NCBI RefSeq assembly: GCF_039544305.1
Contig: NZ_BAABLK010000002.1
Coordinates: 1 to 64,000, forward strand
Reading direction: 5' to 3'
Length of the DNA: 64,000 bases
Origin: Paeniglutamicibacter antarcticus_C
GTDB lineage: Bacteria; Actinomycetota; Actinomycetes; Actinomycetales; Micrococcaceae
Positions 26,657 through 35,417 of this stretch are shown here, one piece after another. The position numbers were made by a program, and so were the translations under genes. The notes under the pieces were generated by a model that was given only the letters and a program-made list of their open reading frames with translations, had not been told where the DNA came from and ran no database searches. Numbering within the stretch: the stretch's first letter is position 1; every line of letters begins with the position of its first letter.

Positions 26657-26683
26657 TTTCCTGGACGTCTTGTCGAGCACGAT

Positions 26684-27448
26684 TCATTGGGCGGTGTAGC
26701 CCCCGTCTATGGGAATGGCAACACCGGAGACGTATGCGGCTTCCGGGGAAGCCAGATAGCATACGGCGGCCGCAACGTCTTCCTCCCTTGCCAGGCGTCC
26801 CAGCTAAATTGCGGCCATCACGCCAGCCAACGCGCCTTCGGGATCAGCCTGCTCGTCGAGCCAGTCCTCGATCAATGGAGTCATCGTCATTCCCGGGGCC
26901 ACGGCATTGACGCGAATCCCCGAGGGCGCCAGTTCAACGGCTGCTGCCTTCGTATAGGCCAGCAGGGCTCCCTTGGATGCGCTGTAGGTGCTCAGTGTAG
27001 CAACGCCCACGGTGGCCAATCGGGAGAGAACGTGGATGATGCTTCCATCGCCCTGCTTCTCCATGACCTTGGCCGCAGCAGCGGTCATCGCCATTGCGGC
27101 GAAGGTGTTCAATGCGAAGACCTCGGTGATTTCATCCAGCGGCGTCTCCACGATCATTCCCGCGTGGCGGCGGCCGGCATTGTTGACCAGGACGTCGAGC
27201 CGACCCATTTTATCCACTGCCCGGGCAACCACTTCCTGGGGCGCCCCGGCCAAGGTCAGGTCCGCTTCGATGAAATGCATCCCTTCATCCTCAGCGGCCA
27301 ACTCCGAGCCACGTCGGGTGCAACGTCCCGCAACAGAAACCTCGAAGCCCCGGGAGCGCAGCATGGATGCGATGGCGGCACCGATTCCGGAAGTGCCTCC
27401 GGTGACCAAAGCCGTGCGTGTCGGGGGCTTTTGGCGGTGGTTGCTCAT
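26684..27448 (-). pseudogene. SDR oxidoreductase interrupted by one amber codon
   Basis: The 255-codon frame from ATG 27448 to TGA 26684 is a complete short-chain dehydrogenase except for one TAG at 26804-26806 (codon 215). NAD-binding 'TALVTGGTSGIGAAIA', 'NNAG', the catalytic 'YSASKG' and the C-terminal 'AAYVSGVAIPIDGGYTAQ' are all intact. The part after the TAG, 'LGRLAREEDVAAAVCYLASP', is perfectly in register with the intact paralogue at 34624-35379. It overlaps the truncated transporter gene by 4 bases (ATGA), so they were an operon. Either it is a young pseudogene or the amber codon is read through; sequence alone cannot decide. Confidence 0.85.
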
Positions 27449-28251
27449 GCATTCATCCGCTTTCTGATGGTGGTCTGTGCGGCCAAGGTGCCGATAATGG
27501 AGATCAACGCGATGACCAGCAGGAACGCTGCGATTGTCCACCACTGGGAGCCCGAGACGAGCAGTAGGTACGTCGCGATCAAAGGCACGAATCCACCGAC
27601 CAGGCCAGCAATGTTGAACCCAATGGCAACGCCACTGTAGCGGACATCCGCTCCGAACAGCCTCGGGAGGATCACCCCGGTGACGGCATAGGAGATGGCG
27701 ATCGGTTGAACGATGACGACGATGGCCAGGACCGCCAGCACGGGGCTGCCCGAGGAAAGCGCCGCAACGGCGGGAAATGCCAGCAATGCGGTTGCTATGC
27801 AACCGATCAGTGCGAGCCTGGTCGGCTCGATCCTGTCGGCAAGCCGTCCCGTCACGAGCACCGTAACGATCTGCAAGATCGCCGCCGACAGGGTCGCGAT
27901 CAGCATGGTCGCTGAGCTGAGGCCAACGGTGCCTGTGCCGTAGCTGATGGCGAAGGTGGTCACCAGGAAGAAGCTGCCAATGGAGATGAAGGCAAGTGCG
28001 GCAGCCATGAAGATTGCGCGGGGGTACTCGCGGATCACCGTGACAGCAGGGAGTTTTCGTACCTCGGCTTCACCCTTGACCTGCTTGAATGCCGGTGACT
28101 CGTCTACACGTGCGCGGATCCACAGGGCCACGAAGAGCAACGGAAAGGCAGCGATAAACGGAAGGCGCCAACCCCAGGCGTCGAAGGATTCCGGCGGAAG
28201 GAAACTCAATGAAAGGAAGGCACCCGAACTGAGGATATTGCCGATGGTGAA
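27445..28251 (-). pseudogene. MHS-type MFS transporter lacking its N-terminal half
   Basis: From about 28251 down to 27445 the frame encodes the second half of a metabolite:H+ symporter: 'SFLPPESFDAWGWRLPFIAAF', then 'ESPAFKQVKG', about six membrane helices and the C-terminal 'RLFGADVRYSGVAIGFNIAGL'. The first ~190 residues with the MFS loop motifs are absent. Codons from 28251 to 28491 are open but unrelated. The deletion endpoint lies just before the divergent PucR-like gene, which suggests a rearrangement there. The intact relative is at 35418-36836. It cannot fold as a normal transporter. Confidence 0.8.
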
Positions 28252-28359
28252 CCTAGCTGGGGCAGGCTGGCGTACCTGCGGCTCTGTAGGGTGGGCATAG
28301 GAGGCGACAGCCCCCAAAAGAACACTGAACGATCGACCGTGTCCTGCAAGGAGGAATGC

Positions 28360-29532
28360 TTGGAACTCATACAGGTTCCCAATACGTCGGAGCTGAAATG
28401 CGACCCTGAATGGCTCCGTCTCATCGCGCAGCTGCGTGAGCGCAGGGCCGCTCTGGTCGAGGACTTCCAAGTGCGCTTTCCTGCCGAGCACTTCTACGAC
28501 GACAAGGTATCCTCCGAAGAGATCAGGTCGTTGATCGGTTCAACGATGGATATGTATCTCATCCTGCTAGGCGGCGGGAAGATCGTGGCAGAGCTGGAAA
28601 GGCTGCCATTTGAGCTTGGTAGGCGACGCGCCAGGCAAGGCGTGTCCGCAGAGCAATTGCTTGAAGGGGTCAGAACAAACTCGCGGGTGATCTGGAATGC
28701 GCTCAGGGAGATTGCCACTGACAAGACCATGGGAGCGCTTGTGCGCAACACCGATGCGGTGCTGGGGCTTGTTGAATGGCATGTCCAGGCAGTCCAGAGC
28801 TCATATCTTCGGGAAGAGGAACTCCTCAATCGTTATAGTGCCCAACGGCGCCAACGGACGCTTGCGAAGATCTTCACGGACCCTCTCCCGGATCGGAATG
28901 AACTGATTTCGATCGCCTTGGACCTGGGAGTGGGCATCGACGCCGTCTTCGACGTTTCCTTGCAACTCGGACCACACGAAATGGACTGCCGGGTTTGCGA
29001 ATCGCACGAAAGCCCTGTCTACGTCCACGAGCTCATCGGTGGCACGTGCCACTTTTCCCCTTGTGCCACCGGGTCATTCGACAACCTTCCTCCGCACATG
29101 CATATCGCCTGCATCCCCTCGGTTGCCGGGTTGGCGAAGCTTCCGGACGCAGTGCAGGCCGGACTGGCCATCGTTGAAGCCAGGGCTTCCCGCCGGCCAT
29201 CGGCCGTGGCCATCGATTCGGCATGGCCGGCGGTCGCATGGAAAAACCTCGTCCAGAGCATCCCTGCGGAACTGCTGCCTATCGATCTGGATGGCATCGC
29301 CGGTGTTCCCCGGCATGACCGCCAGCGGCTGGTTGAAACCGTGTCAACCTATTCGCACACCGGCTCCATCAAGGAAACCGCCGAGGCTCATTTCTGCCAC
29401 CGAAACACGGTGGTCAAGCGACTCGCACGTTTCGAGCAGCTGACCGGCGCCAACCTGGGGATCCCCATTCAAGCGGCATTGGCGATCCTCGCGATCACCT
29501 CAATCAACGATGATTTGGCGGACCCATGCTAG
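28360..29532 (+). CDS. PucR/CdaR-like transcriptional regulator
   Basis: 390 residues from TTG 28360, which has a perfect AAGGAGG 5 bases upstream. The N-terminal half resembles the helical sensory (RsbRD-N-like) region of PucR regulators ('LRERRAALVEDFQVRFP'). The C-terminal 60 residues are the PucR-type HTH_30 'LVETVSTYSHTGSIKETAEA' followed by 'HRNTVVKRLARFEQLTG'. Such regulators usually activate purine, amine or amino-acid catabolic genes. The stop overlaps the LysR gene by 7 bases, so both regulators are co-transcribed towards the aminotransferase genes. The inducer is unknown. Confidence 0.82.
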   Translation: MELIQVPNTSELKCDPEWLRLIAQLRERRAALVEDFQVRFPAEHFYDDKVSSEEIRSLIGSTMDMYLILLGGGKIVAELERLPFELGRRRARQGVSAEQLLEGVRTNSRVIWNALREIATDKTMGALVRNTDAVLGLVEWHVQAVQSSYLREEELLNRYSAQRRQRTLAKIFTDPLPDRNELISIALDLGVGIDAVFDVSLQLGPHEMDCRVCESHESPVYVHELIGGTCHFSPCATGSFDNLPPHMHIACIPSVAGLAKLPDAVQAGLAIVEARASRRPSAVAIDSAWPAVAWKNLVQSIPAELLPIDLDGIAGVPRHDRQRLVETVSTYSHTGSIKETAEAHFCHRNTVVKRLARFEQLTGANLGIPIQAALAILAITSINDDLADPC

Positions 29533-30422
29533 ATATCCACCGGCTCACCCTGCTGCGCGAGGTCAAGCTCCATGGCAGCATGAGCGCCGCAGCCCGAAAC
29601 CTCTCCTACAGCCATTCGGCTGTCTCCCAGCAACTGGCCGTGCTGGAGAAGGAAGCTGGTGTGAAGCTACTGGAAAGAGTCGGCCGGAACGTGAAACTTA
29701 CCTCCGCCGGCGAGGAATTGGTGCGCAACACCGAAACGATCCTTGCTGCCTTGGAGCGGGCCGAGTCCGACCTGGCGACTTCACACGAACGCGTGCAAGG
29801 GGTGGTGACAATTGCCGCGTTTGCCACCATCAGCCGCACGGTGCTCCCCTCCGTTCTGCAAGCCCTGGCTCTCGAGCACCCCGACCTGGAAGTGCGGATC
29901 CATCGCTATGAGCCCGAGGACGCGGTTCTTCGGTTGGTGTCCCGCCGCGTTGACGCCGTCATCACCGATTCTTTTCCCGGCACCGCGGAACAGGCTGTCG
30001 GGGACCTGCACACCACGGTGTTGGGCCACGATTCGGTGCGGGGCTATCTGCCCCACGGACGGGACTTCAACTCCTTTGATGATGCGCGCCAGGTTCGGTG
30101 GGTCATGGAGCCGGCGGAATCCGCAGCTACCCAATGGGCAATGAGGGTCTGCCGCGAACGTGGCATCGAACCGGTTGTCGCGCACGTTTCCTCCGACCTG
30201 CTTTTTCACTTGCGCCTGGTGGAGCACGGATTGGCGGCCGCTTTCCTGCCGGACATGGTCTTGAGGGAAACTGACAGTGGAATCCGGCCAAGCCCGTGGC
30301 TGCCTGTTGACCAGCAGCGCATCATCCAGTTTCTGGTGCGCAGCGGCACCGAGGAGGACCGGGCCTTGCTCGCGGTGCGCAAAGCCGTGACCCGTGCCCT
30401 AGCCGACAGACTGGTCTTGTAA
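29526..30422 (+). CDS. LysR-family transcriptional regulator
   Basis: 298 residues. The winged HTH lies at about 1-60 ('RLTLLREVKLHGSMSAAARN', 'SHSAVSQQLAVLEKEAGVKL'), then the LysR substrate-binding domain. It is clearly related to the LysR protein at 33536-34456: both begin MLD-x-x-RL-x-LLRE and share 'SAVSQQL' and 'LLE-x-VGRN'. It overlaps the PucR-like gene and lies 139 bases before the aminotransferase operon in the same direction, which is unusual for LysR genes that are normally divergent from their target. A perfect 7-bp inverted repeat covers its stop codon and may be a regulatory site. Confidence 0.88.
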   Translation: MLDIHRLTLLREVKLHGSMSAAARNLSYSHSAVSQQLAVLEKEAGVKLLERVGRNVKLTSAGEELVRNTETILAALERAESDLATSHERVQGVVTIAAFATISRTVLPSVLQALALEHPDLEVRIHRYEPEDAVLRLVSRRVDAVITDSFPGTAEQAVGDLHTTVLGHDSVRGYLPHGRDFNSFDDARQVRWVMEPAESAATQWAMRVCRERGIEPVVAHVSSDLLFHLRLVEHGLAAAFLPDMVLRETDSGIRPSPWLPVDQQRIIQFLVRSGTEEDRALLAVRKAVTRALADRLVL

Positions 30423-30434
30423 GTATCACTTACA
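30418..30434. promoter_or_regulatory. Palindromic candidate operator before the aminotransferase operon
   Basis: TGTAAGT-ATC-ACTTACA is a perfect 7+3+7 inverted repeat, 128 bases before the start at 30562. It overlaps the stop codon of the LysR gene. The two half sites fit a dimeric regulator; which regulator binds is unknown. Confidence 0.5.
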
Positions 30435-30561
30435 GGTAACTGTCAAGATCTTTCGCTTATCTTTACGCATGATGCTGGCTAGATTGGTAGTGGGTGCACC
30501 TGTCGCTTAGCGCACGGCGCATGCCGGATAGCACATAACAGCTTGAGAGGAACGATTCGCG

Positions 30562-31863
30562 ATGACCGTCAACGAAATGGCCGCCTCGGCCCATGCCGCC
30601 AACACCCTGATCGATGCACCGGCCTTGTGGCCCGCCCAGGGGCACACTCCCACGGTGGTCGGCCGACAACTGGTTATTGACCGCGGCGAAGGTTCCTACG
30701 TCTATACCGACGACGGACGACGCCTCTTCGACGGGACCGCCGGACTGTGGCATGCCAATATCGGCCACGGCAACCCGGAGCTGGCACAGGTCGCCCACGA
30801 ACAGATGCTCAAGCTCGAGACCTATCACACCTTTGCGCGCTTCACGAACGACAAGGCAGTGGTCCTGGGAGAGCTCCTGGCAGGGATCTCGCCTATCGAA
30901 CGCTCCAAGGTCATCCTGAATTCCGGTGGCTCCGACGCCATCGACGTTGCTTGCAAGCTTGCGCGCCGGCACTGGCAGCGTGAAGGCCGGACCACCAAGA
31001 AAATCATTCTCAGCCGCGAGTTCGCCTACCATGGCTTGCACGCCTACGGGACGAGCATCGCCGGGCTGGAATTCAACCGTGAAGGCTACGGCACCGAGTC
31101 GCTCGTCCCGGAAACCGCACGGATCTCATTCAACGACGCAGCGCAGGTGGAAGCACTGATCGCACAGGTCGGTGCTAAGAACATCGCAGCACTGGTGACC
31201 GAGCCGGTGCAAGGCACCGGCGGAGTCAACCCGCCGGAGCCCGGCTACTTCGAAGCGATCCAGCGGCTATGCCGCCAGCACGAGATCCTGCTCATCGTCG
31301 ATGAAGTGATCACCGGCTTTGGCCGCCTGGGCACCATGTTCGCCTCCGAACGGTATGGCCTCGAGCCGGACATGGTCACCTTCGCCAAGGGGGTCACCTC
31401 GGGCTACGCTCCCCTGGGTGGCGTACTTGTTAGCCCACGTATCTGGGAACCGTTCTACGTGGATTCCGCTGATACCCCGATCTTCCGGCACGGTGCGACC
31501 TATGCCGGCCACGCCACGGCTTCCGCGGTGGCGATTCGCCACCTGGAAATCCTCGAGCGTGAGAACCTTGTTCCGCGCGTCAGCGAACTCGAGGCCGTGC
31601 TTCGCACAGCACTGACCGGCCTGGCACAACGCCAGGGTGCGGTGACAGAGGTCAGGGTTGCGGGCCTGCTGGGCGGGGTTTCACTGGCCGGGCACCTCAA
31701 CGCCGTCCAGATCTGCGACGACCTCATTGAGCTGGGTTTCATCAGTCGCCCACTGCGCGGCAACACCCTCCAGATCAGCCCGCCGTTCATCATCAGCGAC
31801 GAGGAACTCACGGGGTATGTCGCAGCGATTGAGCATGCCATTGTGGAGCGTGAGAATCGATGA
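30562..31863 (+). CDS. Class III omega-aminotransferase (GABA/beta-alanine/diamine type)
   Basis: 433 residues. PLP-fold type I features are 'SGGSDAIDVACKLAR' (121-135), Asp247 in 'LLIVDEVITGFGRLG', and Lys276 in 'TFAKGVTSGYAPLGG', the PLP lysine. It moves an omega-amino group to pyruvate or 2-oxoglutarate and yields a semialdehyde. The next gene, overlapping by ATGA, is a succinate-semialdehyde-type dehydrogenase, so GABA or a related omega-amino acid is the likely substrate. GabT itself is a different subgroup, so beta-alanine, putrescine or taurine-like amines are also possible. Confidence 0.88.
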   Translation: MTVNEMAASAHAANTLIDAPALWPAQGHTPTVVGRQLVIDRGEGSYVYTDDGRRLFDGTAGLWHANIGHGNPELAQVAHEQMLKLETYHTFARFTNDKAVVLGELLAGISPIERSKVILNSGGSDAIDVACKLARRHWQREGRTTKKIILSREFAYHGLHAYGTSIAGLEFNREGYGTESLVPETARISFNDAAQVEALIAQVGAKNIAALVTEPVQGTGGVNPPEPGYFEAIQRLCRQHEILLIVDEVITGFGRLGTMFASERYGLEPDMVTFAKGVTSGYAPLGGVLVSPRIWEPFYVDSADTPIFRHGATYAGHATASAVAIRHLEILERENLVPRVSELEAVLRTALTGLAQRQGAVTEVRVAGLLGGVSLAGHLNAVQICDDLIELGFISRPLRGNTLQISPPFIISDEELTGYVAAIEHAIVERENR

Positions 31864-33347
31864 GCCAGATGACCGAGGCGACGCGCACCCTTATTGCCCC
31901 CGATGCCGCGACCATGGCCATCGCCGATGCCGCGATCGAATCGATCGGCCTTCATGACGAAGGAATCGCGGTGGCTGACCCCGCGACCGGTGAGACCATT
32001 GGGCACGTCCCAAACCGCAGCGTGCAGACAGCGCTGGAATTCGTGGGCAGGGCAGAGACGGCTGGCCAGGCTTGGGCAAAAACCAGCGCCCGTGGACGCG
32101 CTGACGTACTCCATGCTTGGCACGAACTGCTGATCCGCCATCGCGAACAAATCGCGCACCTGATTTCGCGTGAAATGGGCAAGACCCTGGCCGAGGCGGC
32201 CGGTGAGGTCAAATACGGATCGGACTTCGTGCGGTGGTACGCCGAGGAAGCGGTTCGGCCGGCCGGGGACTACCGAGAGGCTCCGGACGGAGGGGCCAGC
32301 ATCCTGACGCGAAGGGCGCCGGTGGGCCTTGCCGTTCTGATCACCCCGTGGAACTTTCCTCTGGCCATGGCCACCCGAAAGATCGCTCCCGCACTGGCCG
32401 CCGGTTGCCCGGTGGTCGTCAAGCCTGCGACACTAACTCCGCTGACCACCTATTACGCGGTGAAACTTGCCGTGGAGGCGGGGGTTCCCGAAGGTCTCAT
32501 CCAGGTCGTCACGACCGCGGATTCGGCGGCATTCAGCGGTGCGGTTCTGCGGGACCCGAGGGTCCGCAAGGTCTCGTTCACCGGATCGACACCCGTCGGT
32601 CGGCAGCTTCTGGAACTGGCATCCAAGAACGTGCTGCGCAGCTCCATGGAGCTCGGCGGAAACGCCCCGCTCATTGTCTTTGACGACGCGGACATGGAGC
32701 GGGCGCTGGAGGGCACCTTGGCAGCCAAACTGCGTAATGGCGGCCAGTCCTGCATCGGCGCCAACCGCATCTACGTACAGGATGGCATCGCCGACGAATT
32801 TGGTGCGGAGTTGGCCAGGCGCTTCGCCCAGGTGCCAGTTGGTGCCGGGCTTGGCGCAGGTAGCGTGCTCGGTCCGCTCATCGATGATCGCGCGGTGAGG
32901 CAGATGGAGTCCTTGACACGGAACGCGGTGGACATGGGCGCCGAGCTGCTGACCGGGGGATATAGCTACGACGGGCCTGGCCATTTCTTTGCCCCCACGG
33001 TGCTTGATCGCGTCGTGGCAAACGCCGATGTCGTGCGGGAAGAGATATTCGGTCCCATCGCCGCCATCCAGCGCTTCAGCACGGAAGACGAGGCGGTCAG
33101 CCAGGCCAATGACACGGAGTTCGGTCTGGCCGGCTACGTCTTCTCCGAGAACCTGGACCGCGCACTGAATGTCGCGGACCGCTTGGAAACCGGAATTGTG
33201 GGAATCAACCAAGGCGTTCCGTCGAATGCGGCGGCGCCCTTTGGGGGAGTCAAGCAATCCGGACTAGGCCGCGAAGGCGGTGCCGAGGGTATCGAGGAAT
33301 ACCAGAGCATCCGCTTCTACAATATTGCCCGCCGCGCAACGAGCTAG
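31860..33347 (+). CDS. gabD: Aldehyde dehydrogenase, probably succinate-semialdehyde dehydrogenase
   Basis: 495 residues. Catalytic Cys298 in 'NGGQSCIGANRIYV', general base Glu264 in 'MELGGNAP', 'TPWNFPLAMATRKIAPALAAG' and 'SFTGSTPVG' place it in the ALDH superfamily. 'CIGANRIYVQDG' and 'GGVKQSGLGREGG' resemble GabD. It oxidises the semialdehyde made by the aminotransferase to a dicarboxylate with NAD(P). Coupled translation with the previous gene is likely. The exact aldehyde is inferred from context. Confidence 0.88.
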   Translation: MSQMTEATRTLIAPDAATMAIADAAIESIGLHDEGIAVADPATGETIGHVPNRSVQTALEFVGRAETAGQAWAKTSARGRADVLHAWHELLIRHREQIAHLISREMGKTLAEAAGEVKYGSDFVRWYAEEAVRPAGDYREAPDGGASILTRRAPVGLAVLITPWNFPLAMATRKIAPALAAGCPVVVKPATLTPLTTYYAVKLAVEAGVPEGLIQVVTTADSAAFSGAVLRDPRVRKVSFTGSTPVGRQLLELASKNVLRSSMELGGNAPLIVFDDADMERALEGTLAAKLRNGGQSCIGANRIYVQDGIADEFGAELARRFAQVPVGAGLGAGSVLGPLIDDRAVRQMESLTRNAVDMGAELLTGGYSYDGPGHFFAPTVLDRVVANADVVREEIFGPIAAIQRFSTEDEAVSQANDTEFGLAGYVFSENLDRALNVADRLETGIVGINQGVPSNAAAPFGGVKQSGLGREGGAEGIEEYQSIRFYNIARRATS

Positions 33348-33371
33348 AGAGATGCGCACGGCCCGGGGTGC

Positions 33372-33419
33372 CCGGGAGAGTCCGGAACGCTGTGGTGGAC
33401 AGGGTTCCGGACTCTCCGG
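33372..33419. terminator. Hairpin between convergent ALDH and LysR genes
   Basis: A 16-bp stem with one bulged G (33372-33388 with 33404-33419) lies 25 bases after the ALDH stop and about 115 bases beyond the LysR stop. It may terminate both. Confidence 0.6.
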
Positions 33420-33535
33420 GGCTTCGAGCCGGTTTTTGCACCAAAGCCTTGGCCGGCTGCTCGGGCTTGTGGCAGCACGACGCCGTCGAGTCCGAGGGCG
33501 CCAAAATCCGGGACGAAGTCTTCCAGGGGCCCGGT

Positions 33536-34456
33536 CTAAGGTGAAAGGTGGGTCGGCTGCTTGGCCGTGACCTCGCCCAGGAGCTTGAGGAAGCCGGCAA
33601 ACTCCGGCCGCAACTGGGCGCCGCGCCGGCAAACCGCATAGACATCCCGGTACATTTCGTCTTCCACACCTTGCGGCAACGAGGTCCAATGGGACATCGG
33701 CAGGGAAGGCACTCTGGGGCTTTCCAGCAGCATCTGCGGCAGGAACGCGGCCGCAACGCCGGCCAGGACCAGCTCTTGGTGGACTTGTGGGTCGGGGGAT
33801 TCGAAGAGGACCGCCGGCTCGAAGCCGAATTCACGGCAGATGCGCGTAGCCCATTGAGCGGAGTCACTTCCGGCCGGCTCGAATGCCCAGTGAAGCCCTG
33901 CAAGTGCCTGAAGGCTTGGAACCGGATGCGGAGTGTAGACATCGATCTGGTCACGCATCAGGTGGGTGCGCACGATCCCGGGGTCAGCTCGCCGCGGGCT
34001 GTGCGAATACTCGTCGATCACGGCTATATCGACGCGTTTGGATGCGACCATGTCCAAGGCTGTTTCCGGTTCGAGCTGCATGAATTCAACCACAACGTCG
34101 GGGTGGGTTTGCTCCATTAGGCGAAGCACCTCGGGGAGATACCGCCGTGCGAACGTACTGAAGCCGGCGAAGCGCACCACACCCTGGATCCGGCTGCGCC
34201 TAGATTCAAGCTCGGTTTCGGCGCGCTCCAAGACGGCTACGACTTCCTCGACCCGAAGCACCAGTTGCTCCGCAGCGGGAGTAAGCCGGATATTACGTCC
34301 GACTTGTTCCAACAGGACGACTCCGACTTCCGACTCAAGCTTGGTGAGCTGCTGGGACACAGCGGATGGGCTGATACCCAAAACACGGGCAGTTGCGTCA
34401 ATGCTTCCACGTAGTTCCAGTTCGCGCAGAAGTGCCAGGCGCTTGACGTCGAGCAC
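33536..34456 (-). CDS. LysR-family transcriptional regulator
   Basis: 306 residues. HTH at about 1-60 ('RLALLRELELRGSIDATARV', 'SPSAVSQQLTKLESEVGVVL'), then a type 2 periplasmic-binding domain. It is a paralogue of the LysR at 29526-30422. It lies upstream of, but on the same strand as, nothing else: the SDR operon ends 168 bases before its start on the same strand, so it may have its own promoter near 34460-34500. Probably controls the SDR/MFS/M20/aminotransferase genes or the aminotransferase/ALDH pair; the target is inferred from position. Confidence 0.88.
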   Translation of the reverse strand: MLDVKRLALLRELELRGSIDATARVLGISPSAVSQQLTKLESEVGVVLLEQVGRNIRLTPAAEQLVLRVEEVVAVLERAETELESRRSRIQGVVRFAGFSTFARRYLPEVLRLMEQTHPDVVVEFMQLEPETALDMVASKRVDIAVIDEYSHSPRRADPGIVRTHLMRDQIDVYTPHPVPSLQALAGLHWAFEPAGSDSAQWATRICREFGFEPAVLFESPDPQVHQELVLAGVAAAFLPQMLLESPRVPSLPMSHWTSLPQGVEDEMYRDVYAVCRRGAQLRPEFAGFLKLLGEVTAKQPTHLSP

Positions 34457-34623
34457 GATACCTCCCAGTTCCCTGAGGGGTGATGCCCAGGCCCATCAGT
34501 TTAACTTACGAGTCAAGGCGTGTTCAAACACTGCCGAGGTGCGTCGCCGTGGCTCGGCAGGCTCGTCGGTGCTACCACCATGCAATGGCGGCGCGATGAT
34601 GTGCGCCGAGCCTGAGCCCGAAA

Positions 34624-35379
34624 CTATGTTGCGAGGTAGCCACCGTCGACGGGCAGCGAAACACCCGTTACGTAGGTATTGGTCTCGCTGGCGAAATAGG
34701 CCACAGCCTCGGCCACGTCTTCGGGCCGGGCCACCCTGCCCAGCGGGATGGCTGCCGAGACGCCCCTCTCGGTGGCCGCCGGATCCTCCTGCGAGGCCAG
34801 CCATTCCTCAAACAACGGGGTGCGCGTCATCCCCGGAGCCACGGCGTTGACCCGAATGTTATGGGGAGCCAGCTCGACCGCAGCGGCCTTGGTCAGTGCA
34901 AGGATCGCGCCCTTGCTTGCGCTGTAGATCCCCATGGAGGGTACGCCGATGCTCGCCAACCGCGAGGTGACGTTGATGATGGCGCCTCCGGAGTCCTGTT
35001 CGCGCATGACCCGTCCGGCTGCCTGGAGGCAGCGGATCGTGGCGATCGTGTTGGTCTCGAATGTTTCACGGATCTCCTCCGCAGGGACATCAAGCATCGG
35101 ACCGGTGTGGTCGATGGCCGCGTTGTTCACCAAGACATCGAGCCGGCCTGCCACTTCCAGTGTTGCGTCCACCAATTCCTGGGGACCGTCCGGGGCGGTG
35201 AGGTCCGCCTGCACGAAATGCGAGCTCTCGCCAAGCTCGTTGGCCATGCGCTGGCCGCGTTCGGCCGAACGTCCCGTGAGTATGACGAACATTCCGTCAT
35301 TGACCAAACGGCGGGCTACTTCCGAGCCGATTCCAGAGGTTGCGCCGGTGACCAGTGCCACGCGTTGCTGAGTCTTCAT
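34624..35379 (-). CDS. SDR-family NAD(P)-dependent oxidoreductase
   Basis: 251 residues from ATG 35379, with GAAGGAGAA about 8 bases upstream. Classical SDR features: 'ALVTGATSGIGSEVARRL', 'NNAA', Ser in 'INVTSRLASIG', 'YSASKG' and 'VAPGM'. It oxidises or reduces an alcohol/ketone pair; FabG- and glucose-dehydrogenase-like members look the same. It is the last gene of a minus-strand operon with an MHS transporter, an M20 deacylase and a PLP aminotransferase. Its nearest relative in the window is the amber-interrupted SDR at 26684-27448. Confidence 0.9.
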   Translation of the reverse strand: MKTQQRVALVTGATSGIGSEVARRLVNDGMFVILTGRSAERGQRMANELGESSHFVQADLTAPDGPQELVDATLEVAGRLDVLVNNAAIDHTGPMLDVPAEEIRETFETNTIATIRCLQAAGRVMREQDSGGAIINVTSRLASIGVPSMGIYSASKGAILALTKAAAVELAPHNIRVNAVAPGMTRTPLFEEWLASQEDPAATERGVSAAIPLGRVARPEDVAEAVAYFASETNTYVTGVSLPVDGGYLAT

Positions 35380-35417
35380 GTGCAAGTTCTCCTTCAAGTT
35401 CCTTGTATCCAGCATGT

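Noticed and set aside
33372..33419. Hairpin considered as the end of a mobile element
   Set aside because: There is no transposase, no partner repeat at the other end of the island and no target duplication. A terminator between convergent genes is simpler.
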